Assembly: GCA_026709745.1 (NCBI GenBank)
Contig: JAPOSJ010000059.1
Coordinates: forward strand, 1-5,157
Direction of reading: 5' to 3'
Length of the DNA: 5,157 nucleotides
Origin: Candidatus Dadabacteria bacterium
GTDB lineage: Bacteria > Desulfobacterota_D > UBA1144 > Nemesobacterales > Nemesobacteraceae
Shown: positions 1-5,157 of the stretch, piece after piece
How positions within the stretch are numbered: the stretch's first letter is position 1
Layout: every line of letters begins with the position of its first letter
Translations under genes and position numbers: made by a program
Notes under the pieces: generated by a model
What the model saw: only the letters and a program-made list of their open reading frames with translations
Told to the model about the DNA's origin: nothing
The model's database searches: none

Positions 1-105
1 CTCGTTTTTTAATTTCAGAAGAAGTACTTTTATTTCCTGATCAGTAACCTCTTTTACATAAGAACTGAGAGCATCTGTCGCTTCGTTTTCAGAAAAATCG
101 GCCAT
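1..105 (-). CDS. Partial unrecognised protein, N-terminal 35 residues, divergent from the PBP gene
   Basis: An ATG at 105-103 on the minus strand opens a frame that stays open for 35 codons to the window edge. It begins MADFSENEATDALSSYV and goes on with a lysine- and leucine-rich stretch. An in-frame TGA lies at 111-109, only two codons upstream, so this ATG is the first possible start. The visible part is acidic at first and then amphipathic and probably helical, with no signal peptide or membrane segment. I do not recognise the family and assign no function. No clear Shine-Dalgarno sequence precedes the start. The gene is divergent from the PBP1A-type gene and separated from it by 85 bp, so the two may share a control region. 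Only a short piece is visible, so even its reality as a gene is not fully certain. Confidence 0.55.
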   Translation of the reverse strand, partial: MADFSENEATDALSSYVKEVTDQEIKVLLLKLKNE

Positions 106-125
106 TGGTCAATTTAAGATAACTC

Positions 126-153
126 AAAAAGGTTTTTTTAAGGTAACCTTTTT
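126..153. repeat. AT-rich inverted repeat in the divergent intergenic region
   Basis: The arm AAAAAGGTT (126-134) is matched exactly by AACCTTTTT (145-153) across a 10-base spacer. A smaller nested near-palindrome, AAGGT-A-ACCTT, spans 140-150. Transcribed in either direction, the long arms would form a 9-bp stem that is mostly A-U with two G-C pairs. The pattern resembles a weak bidirectional terminator, but it sits between two divergent gene starts. A regulator-binding site or an attenuating leader hairpin is therefore equally possible. The symmetry is seen directly; any role is inference. Confidence 0.45.
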
Positions 154-171
154 TCAATTTGATTTCCATCG

Positions 172-181
172 GAATATATTC
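172..181. promoter_or_regulatory. Perfect palindrome GAATATATTC containing a candidate -10 box for the PBP gene
   Basis: GAATATATTC is a perfect 10-bp palindrome ending nine bases before the PBP start codon. Inside it, TATATT (175-180) resembles a sigma70 -10 element. A -35 at the usual distance would be TTTCAA (152-157), a poor match. If this -10 is used, transcription would start around 187, leaving almost no 5' leader, which fits the absence of a Shine-Dalgarno sequence before 191. The box is weak and AT-rich DNA gives such matches by chance, so confidence is low. Confidence 0.22.
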
Positions 182-190
182 TCGACACAG

Positions 191-2794
191 ATGAGTTTTA
201 ATAGAGGGATCAATCTGGCGGGTGGAAGCCCGAATAAGAATTTTCGTTCAGGTTTTCTAATATCCGCTGCACTTGCTTCTGTCTGCTTAATCGGGATGGT
301 TGCGGTTTTTCTGTATTTCTCAAAAGACCTTCCAGATCTGCGCGATCTCACAAGATACCAGCCCGCTGTCCTGAATGAATTTTATTCGTCCGAAGGTGAG
401 CTAATAGCGCAGTCCGGACTTGAGAGAAGAGCGCTTGTAAATCTTGAGGATATACCCCCGTATATAATAAATGCCTTCATAGCGGTGGAAGACAGGAGGT
501 TTTATCAGCACGCAGGAGTGGATGCGAAAAGCGTTCTGAGAGCTTTTATGCAGAACCTGATTACGGGGAGGATAGTCTCGGGCGGAAGCACCATCACTCA
601 ACAGATAACAAAAAATCTTATCTTTGGTCCTGAAAAGACCTACAGCAGAAAGATAAAGGAAGCGATTCTCTCCCACAGTATAGAAAGGAACCTGTCCAAA
701 GACGAAATACTATATCTATATCTGAACCATATATACCTTGCAGACGGCGTTTACGGGGTCGAGATGGCGAGCCGTAATTACTTTGGGAAGTCGGCAAAGG
801 ACATAAACATAGCCGAGGCGTGTCTGCTGGCAGGGATTCCGCGAAGACCGGAACTATATTCGCCCAGAGTCAATCCCGCAAACGCTCTTAACAGACAGAG
901 AACTGTGATAAATATAATGCGTGAACAGCAGTTCATAACGGAACAAGAGAAGCAAGATGCTCTGGCGTACGAAATAAAAATCATTCCGAAACAGGAACCC
1001 AGAGGGGAGTACATAGCTCCTTATTTTATTGAATATGTAAGGGCGTACCTTGAACAGAAAGTCGGGAGAAAGGCCTATGAAAAGGGCGGATATAAGGTTT
1101 ATACCACCCTCGACATGGATCTCAGTCTAGTGGCATATGATGCAGTTAAAAAAGGAATACTCAACACTGAAAAAAGGCAGGGCAGAACCCGGTTCACCAT
1201 TGCTAGGCTCAAGACTGCCGAGAAAATCGAGGAATTCAAAAGGCAGCAGGCCAACATTTTTTTTCAGGACAGGAAAACGTACAGGGCAGTAGTCACAGCC
1301 ACTGGAAATACGGATGAGGAGACTTCTTTTGCGATTATTGAAGTCGGCAGAGAGAAACGGAAATTAATCTACATAGTTGACCCGAAGCGGTATTTTCCAC
1401 CCCCGGAGGGCAAGTACTTGCTTCCAGAAAAACTCCAGGTGGGAGATGTTATAAGAGTCAGAATGTCGGTAAACGAAGACAAGGTAAGCGATATAGTTCC
1501 CCTTTTCTGGCCACAGACTCAGGGGGCATTGCTTGCCGTGGACACAAGGGGCAATGTTATTTCAATGATAGGCGGATATGATTTCCGGCTCTCAAAATTC
1601 AACCGCGCTGTTCAGGCGAAAAGGCAGCCTGGTTCCGCTTTTAAGCCTTTTCTCTATTCTGCAGCTTTAGACAAAGGATACACTCAGACAAGCAAGCTTC
1701 TTGACGTGCCGATTATCGTTGATGACTGGGTTCCAGAGAACTACGATGAGGAATACATGGGACCGATTTTCTTCAGGGAATCCCTTATTAACTCAAGGAA
1801 TCTCTCTTCTATAAGGCTTATCATGGATATAGATCCGCAATATGTGGCGAAGTATGTAAGACCCTTCGGTTTTAAATCCAGAATGAACCCCTATCCATCA
1901 CTTGCACTTGGAAGTTCCGAAGCGACTTTGCTGGAAATGACAGTCGCGTATTCTGTTTTTGCAAATTCCGGGATATATAGAAAACCGAATTTTATACTAA
2001 GAATATACGATAGAAACGGAAGCCTGATTGAGGACAACACAGGAGATGTTTATCTGCAATACGAAAGGAGGTTGAAGCAGGAAAAAGAATCAGGGGAATG
2101 GCACTATCAAGAGGGTTTTTCGCCGCAGTACGAGGAGGGAAAGTTTCGGTTTTTCGGTCTTCTGAGCGAAGACAATAGAGATTTTGTTACCTCGGATGAA
2201 TTCAGATTTTTTATTAAAAAAATTCCTATTAACTATTTCGGCAGTACAGCAGAGCGTAAAAGAGTAATAACCCCAGAGACTGCATATATAATGACAGATA
2301 TTATGAAAGCGGTTGTGTCGGAGGGGACCGCGATATTTGCCAGTTCGCTTAATTCCAAGGCAGTGATCGCAGGCAAGACGGGTACCACAAATGATTATAC
2401 CGATGCCTGGTTTATCGGGTACAGTCCGACTATTATCGCTGGTGTATGGATCGGGAAAGATGATAACACATCGATTGGGGACAAGGAGTCTGGGTCTAGT
2501 GCCGCTGTTCCAATCTGGAAAGAATTTATGAGCAGTGCGCTTGACAAGTACACTGACCGCAGAGAGTTTGAGATTCCACAAGGCATAGAAGTCAAGAAGA
2601 CTCCTCTTGGAGAAGTTTCTTACAAGATTAAACCCAACATGTCCAAGGATGATGTAATACGAAGCTTGAGAATGATGGTGGGAAACCCAAAGGAAGAAAA
2701 AGTTGATACAGAAAATGATTACAGGAAAATAAGGTCTCTTTTCAGGCGGGACGAGCAGAGCCAAGAGAATACAACGGAAGGGCAGGGGATGTGA
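191..2794 (+). CDS. Bifunctional class A penicillin-binding protein (PBP1A type): peptidoglycan glycosyltransferase / DD-transpeptidase
   Basis: This complete 867-residue inner-membrane enzyme polymerises lipid II into glycan strands and cross-links their stem peptides on the outer face of the membrane. A short N-terminal cytoplasmic tail is followed by one hydrophobic anchor at about 21-43. The glycosyltransferase family 51 domain (about 65-240) shows EDRRFYQHAGVD with catalytic Glu100, GGSTITQQITKNL (131-143), RKIKE with the second Glu157, and EILYLYLN. An OB-like insert (about 330-440, with GDVIRVRM at 418-425) precedes the transpeptidase domain (about 443-800). That domain carries SAFK with nucleophile Ser482 and Lys485, SRN at 535-537, and KTG at 729-731. 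A charged stretch of about 75 residues (615-690) sits between the SRN and KTG motifs, where E. coli PBP1A also has extra sequence. The last 70 or so residues are hydrophilic. No other ATG, GTG or TTG start occurs in frame between 107 and 191, and the next Met (residue 36) lies inside the membrane anchor, so ATG 191 is preferred although no good ribosome binding site precedes it. Length and motifs fit PBP1A (mrcA/ponA) of diderm bacteria, and nothing looks broken. Confidence 0.96.
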   Translation: MSFNRGINLAGGSPNKNFRSGFLISAALASVCLIGMVAVFLYFSKDLPDLRDLTRYQPAVLNEFYSSEGELIAQSGLERRALVNLEDIPPYIINAFIAVEDRRFYQHAGVDAKSVLRAFMQNLITGRIVSGGSTITQQITKNLIFGPEKTYSRKIKEAILSHSIERNLSKDEILYLYLNHIYLADGVYGVEMASRNYFGKSAKDINIAEACLLAGIPRRPELYSPRVNPANALNRQRTVINIMREQQFITEQEKQDALAYEIKIIPKQEPRGEYIAPYFIEYVRAYLEQKVGRKAYEKGGYKVYTTLDMDLSLVAYDAVKKGILNTEKRQGRTRFTIARLKTAEKIEEFKRQQANIFFQDRKTYRAVVTATGNTDEETSFAIIEVGREKRKLIYIVDPKRYFPPPEGKYLLPEKLQVGDVIRVRMSVNEDKVSDIVPLFWPQTQGALLAVDTRGNVISMIGGYDFRLSKFNRAVQAKRQPGSAFKPFLYSAALDKGYTQTSKLLDVPIIVDDWVPENYDEEYMGPIFFRESLINSRNLSSIRLIMDIDPQYVAKYVRPFGFKSRMNPYPSLALGSSEATLLEMTVAYSVFANSGIYRKPNFILRIYDRNGSLIEDNTGDVYLQYERRLKQEKESGEWHYQEGFSPQYEEGKFRFFGLLSEDNRDFVTSDEFRFFIKKIPINYFGSTAERKRVITPETAYIMTDIMKAVVSEGTAIFASSLNSKAVIAGKTGTTNDYTDAWFIGYSPTIIAGVWIGKDDNTSIGDKESGSSAAVPIWKEFMSSALDKYTDRREFEIPQGIEVKKTPLGEVSYKIKPNMSKDDVIRSLRMMVGNPKEEKVDTENDYRKIRSLFRRDEQSQENTTEGQGM

Positions 2795-2821
2795 AGATGT
2801 TCTGGAAATCGTAGGCAGTGC

Positions 2822-2840
2822 AGAAGAACTTGTTGCTTCT
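2822..2840. terminator. Weak candidate hairpin between the convergent genes
   Basis: The gap between the two stop codons is only 45 bp (2795-2839). AGAAGAAC (2822-2829) can pair with GTTGCTTCT (2832-2840) with one bulged base and a very tight loop. The following bases, TAAGTTTTAT, are T-rich on the plus strand but give no clean T tract. This could help end transcription of the PBP gene, but the stem is AT-rich and the loop strained. I see no better terminator in the gap. Confidence 0.2.
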
Positions 2841-3841
2841 TAAGTTTTATCCTGCTTGCCCTGTTTTTTTCGCCGTTTTCTCGATTTCATTTTACCCTCA
2901 AGAGGGAGGCGCATTTTCTCGTAAAGGGTGAATAAGTGCTCAATGCGCTCGTGCTCGGAAGTAAAACCTGCACGGCGGTAAAGTCGATCCACTGCAAGGT
3001 CGAGAGTTTTATGTGCACGACGGAGATTGGGTGGCATCAGGTCGGGGTCATACAAATCGGCCAGTGTGACATTTGGATGAGCATTTCGGGCTTCAAGTAT
3101 AGATTGTGCGAGCGGTCCCAGTTTTGATATATCTGCGTCTTTTGGCGGAGTCGGAAAAGTGTTGTATATAAGACCAATGGAATAACGATAACTGTTTCCC
3201 AGCCTTCCACCGATATAGCGAAGCCAAGTCATGTGCATGGCTGAAGTAAGAAGCGCAAAATCGATAAGAGTTGCATTCTCTAAAACACGAACTAGATTGC
3301 TTGGAATTATTGGAGGTTCCAACCAGCCGATTGGAACATATTCTCGTCTTTCTGAATTTACTTCGGGAATAACCAGAAATAAATCCTTGGGAATTACATT
3401 TACATGGTAAAGTGTAGGTGTCTCTGCTAATTTTTGCGTCGGCCGGCTTTTGCTAGCTTTGCGGTAATCGCGGACAGCGGCAATTCGTTTTCTTACCTTT
3501 GGCAACTTTGCTAATAAAGACGGTGATGTTGCATGCAAAGCCAAGATCCAGCGCTTTTTGCCTTGCAAAAATTCCCGAGTGCCTATAAAAGGGCGTAACA
3601 AAGACAAGGCTTCCGGTTCTTCCTTAAGAAACCATTCTCGTTCCTCGTCTGTAAAAATGTAATGACCGCCGTCTATCGGTTTTGATCCGATAATAAGCTT
3701 TGACAACTCGTTGATCGGTGAATTTTCTTCCCTGACCACGAGATTGTGCAATCCACTGCAATCAAAGAGGTAAGGAGAAAGTTTTTTGTGTACGGTTTCC
3801 TCTGGTTCTGTATTATTTGCTCTTGAGTAGGTGTATAGCAA
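2840..3841 (-). CDS. MmeI-like (type IIL) restriction-modification protein, out-of-frame target-recognition and C-terminal part
   Basis: This 3' portion of an MmeI-like gene encodes the target-recognition domain and C-terminal helical region, which select the DNA site for both cleavage and methylation. Family-typical stretches, numbered from the TTG at 3841-3839, are IGSKPIDGG (51-59), EPEALSLLRPFIG (75-87), SERREYVPIG (163-172), SAMHMTWLRYIGGRL (200-214), NSYRYS (216-221), YNTFPTP (226-232) and the C-terminal DLYDPDLMPPNLRRAH (262-277). The protein ends in a very basic tail rich in Lys and Arg. The frame stays open upstream to a TAA at 3886-3884 but holds no ATG. It reads RQEKLLYTYSRANN straight from the G tract, continuing the methyltransferase where family members continue. 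It is therefore best read as the second half of one frameshifted gene, not an independent gene. TTG 3841 lies 10 bases after the upstream TAG and follows purine-rich AGAGAAG, so re-initiation is conceivable but unsupported. Confidence 0.85.
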   Translation of the reverse strand: MLYTYSRANNTEPEETVHKKLSPYLFDCSGLHNLVVREENSPINELSKLIIGSKPIDGGHYIFTDEEREWFLKEEPEALSLLRPFIGTREFLQGKKRWILALHATSPSLLAKLPKVRKRIAAVRDYRKASKSRPTQKLAETPTLYHVNVIPKDLFLVIPEVNSERREYVPIGWLEPPIIPSNLVRVLENATLIDFALLTSAMHMTWLRYIGGRLGNSYRYSIGLIYNTFPTPPKDADISKLGPLAQSILEARNAHPNVTLADLYDPDLMPPNLRRAHKTLDLAVDRLYRRAGFTSEHERIEHLFTLYEKMRLPLEGKMKSRKRRKKQGKQDKT

Positions 3842-3851
3842 CTTCTCTTGT

Positions 3852-5157
3852 CTAGCTGCCCCCCCCCTTGTCCAGCCCGATGATTACCACATGGACATGT
3901 GCTGTACCTCTTGCATCTGAACCCCAAGCAAAAGTGCGGTGAGCAAAGCTGATTTCCAGATTACAACGATCAAAAAGAATTGGCCAAAGCTGTGCTACCT
4001 GTTCCCCCTGAGTAATGGAGTTTGTTGCAACGAACCCTATTCGCGCTGAAGAGTTCTGAACATATTCTCCAGCCTTTATGAACCAGGCGGCAACATAATC
4101 CAGACTGCCGCCGCTTTTACCCAGATTGGCTATTCTGCAGATTTGGGCGCGCTGATCAATTGTTTGAAGTTTCGAGCCTACAAACGGTGGATTACCGAAC
4201 ACATAGTCACAGTGTTCCGGTGGCAAAGTCTCCGCCCATTCAATTTCCAAGGCGTCTCCATGTTGAATACTGGGAGATACTTTCAGCGGAATACGTGCGT
4301 AAGTCTCCCCGAATTCCAGACTTAACCGATTATTCATGAGGTGATCCATCATCCAGAGAGCGGTTTCAGCGATTCTGACCGGAAATTCACCGAGCTCAAT
4401 TCCATAGAACTGGTTCACATTTACCAAAGAGAAAAAGTCCATATAGAATCCTTTCTGTCTTAATTTGCCTTGCTTTTTCATTTTTTGGTCTTCGTATGTG
4501 CGAAATTCACGGATCACTTCAATCTCAAGCAAACGAATCTCCCGGTAAGCGATAATCAGGAAGTTTCCGCACCCGCAAGCAGGATCGAAGAATTTAAGGC
4601 TGCCGAGTTTTTTCTGGAATTCATGAAGACGTTTTCTGCGGTTGGTTTTTAGTGTCTTGATCTTTTCGAACTCTGTGCGGAGATCATCAAGAAACAGTGG
4701 TTCAATCACCTTAAGTATATTTTTCTCCGTAGTGTAGTGGGCGCCCTGAGCGCGACGTTTTTCCGGTTCCATGACCGACTGGAAAAGTGCACCGAAAATT
4801 GCCGGAGAAATATTTGACCAGTTAAAACGACAGGCTTCAAGCAGTCGCTCGCGCATTGTCTTGTTAAAGGAAGGAATACGTAAAGGTTCGCAAAAAAGGT
4901 CGCCATTTACGTAGGGAAAGTTTGCTAGATCTTCGTCAAGAGTTGCAGAGCGTTTATCAATCGGCGTATCCAGAACTTGGAAAAGCTGGGTAAGCATAGC
5001 TCCGAGATCAGAACCGTCTTCTCTTGTACGCGTTTCGACGAAGTCAAGAAAGATATCACGTGGCTCGAAAATACCAGTGTCATCGGCAAACAGGCAGAAC
5101 ACCATCCGCACCAAGAAGCGTTCTAGGTCGTGACCTCGATAGCCCGCCTCGTCAAGA
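3852..5157 (-). CDS. MmeI-like (type IIL) restriction-modification protein, helical spacer and DNA methyltransferase part; 5' end outside window
   Basis: The frame is open from the right edge to a TAG at 3854-3852, giving 434 visible residues. It begins LDEAGYRGHDLERFLVRM and then FCLFADDTGIF, a signature of the helical spacer that in MmeI follows the N-terminal nuclease domain. The true start and the expected D-ExK nuclease motif are therefore beyond the window. The gamma-type adenine-N6 methyltransferase domain shows GAHYTT (fragment residues 138-143), SAM-binding motif I DPACGCGNF (191-199; 4560-4586) and catalytic motif IV NPPF (322-325; 4182-4193). The family hallmarks GGSLDYVAAWFIKA, ITQGEQVAQLWP, HRTFAWGSDARG and HVHVVIIGL follow. 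Motif I has Cys where many relatives have Ser (CGCGNF). Proteins of this family are single chains that cut DNA and methylate one strand of an asymmetric site, using SAM. Here the frame passes the nine-G tract and stops after LDKGGGS, before the target-recognition domain, so the chain as read should not recognise DNA. No separate restriction or specificity gene is visible. Confidence 0.9.
   Translation of the reverse strand, partial: LDEAGYRGHDLERFLVRMVFCLFADDTGIFEPRDIFLDFVETRTREDGSDLGAMLTQLFQVLDTPIDKRSATLDEDLANFPYVNGDLFCEPLRIPSFNKTMRERLLEACRFNWSNISPAIFGALFQSVMEPEKRRAQGAHYTTEKNILKVIEPLFLDDLRTEFEKIKTLKTNRRKRLHEFQKKLGSLKFFDPACGCGNFLIIAYREIRLLEIEVIREFRTYEDQKMKKQGKLRQKGFYMDFFSLVNVNQFYGIELGEFPVRIAETALWMMDHLMNNRLSLEFGETYARIPLKVSPSIQHGDALEIEWAETLPPEHCDYVFGNPPFVGSKLQTIDQRAQICRIANLGKSGGSLDYVAAWFIKAGEYVQNSSARIGFVATNSITQGEQVAQLWPILFDRCNLEISFAHRTFAWGSDARGTAHVHVVIIGLDKGGGS
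3859..3867 (-). repeat. Nine-G homopolymer tract at the frame break of the MmeI-like gene (possible phase-variation switch)
   Basis: The plus strand has nine consecutive C, read as nine G in the coding direction, flanked by GACAA and CAGCTAG. The preceding AAG codon uses the first G. With nine G the frame reads GGG GGG GGC AGC TAG and stops. With eight it reads GGG GGG GCA GCT AGA CAA GAG and joins the target-recognition frame. With ten it enters the third frame and ends at 3675-3673. With eleven it is full length with one extra glycine. This is the longest homopolymer in the window. Poly-G tracts that switch type IIG restriction enzymes by slipped-strand mispairing are known in Campylobacter. 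Whether this one varies, or is a read error, cannot be told from one sequence. Confidence 0.8.

Noticed and set aside
615..690. Segment of the minus strand opposite the glycosyltransferase domain (open frame 401-676) as a small gene
   Set aside because: It is antisense to strongly conserved glycosyltransferase motifs and has no recognisable features of its own.
1257..1264. A run of eight T inside the PBP gene as a second possible slippage switch
   Set aside because: The frame is intact through it, it encodes ordinary Ile-Phe-Phe, and switching off a cell-wall synthase this way is not expected. Runs of A or T of this length are common in DNA of this composition.
2090..2764. A 224-codon open frame on the minus strand inside the PBP gene
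   Set aside because: It lies wholly opposite a clearly functional PBP1A-type gene, shows no family motif and has an unnatural composition. It is a shadow of the real frame.
2864..2870. A run of seven T just inside the 3' end of the restriction gene as the T tract of a PBP terminator
   Set aside because: No stable hairpin directly precedes it on the plus strand. It is explained by the lysine-rich C-terminal tail encoded on the minus strand.
3673..3927. An 84-codon minus-strand frame that bridges the G tract
   Set aside because: It is the third frame over the MmeI-like gene. Its sequence matches no domain and it only becomes relevant as the missense tail if the tract had ten G.
1..5157. CRISPR array, tRNA or rRNA gene, insertion sequence
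   Set aside because: I saw no regularly spaced direct repeats, no tRNA-like cloverleaf, no rRNA signature and no transposase or flanking terminal repeats. Nearly all of the window is covered by the named coding regions.

Overview
This 5.2 kb window holds two large genes that converge tail to tail, plus the first 35 codons of a third gene at the left edge. The intact class A penicillin-binding protein has an N-terminal membrane anchor and an OB-like insert between its two enzymatic domains. That layout suggests a Gram-negative (diderm) bacterium of moderate GC. The sequence alone does not let me name the genus.

Layout: positions 1-105 (minus) are the start of an unrecognised acidic, probably helical protein that runs off the left edge. 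Positions 106-190 are a short AT-rich divergent intergenic region with an inverted repeat and a perfect 10-bp palindrome. Positions 191-2794 (plus) encode a complete bifunctional peptidoglycan glycosyltransferase/transpeptidase of the PBP1A type, with every catalytic motif in place. A 45-bp gap separates its stop from the stop of the converging gene. Positions 2840-5157 (minus) carry most of an MmeI-like (type IIL) restriction-modification gene whose 5' end, including the expected nuclease domain, lies beyond the right edge.

The main point of interest is that the restriction-modification gene is split. Its helical and methyltransferase parts (3852-5157) and its target-recognition and C-terminal parts (2840-3841 and slightly upstream) are in different frames. 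The frame change falls exactly at a run of nine G on the coding strand (3859-3867). Eight or eleven G would give one continuous protein. Nine G gives a stop five codons after the lysine codon that begins the tract, just before the target-recognition domain. This is either a phase-variable ON/OFF switch caught OFF, a recent inactivating mutation, or a homopolymer sequencing error. The window cannot tell these apart. In single-chain enzymes of this family restriction and methylation share one recognition domain, so such a switch should turn both activities on or off together.

The cell-wall gene and the restriction gene show no functional link. They are neighbours in convergent orientation.
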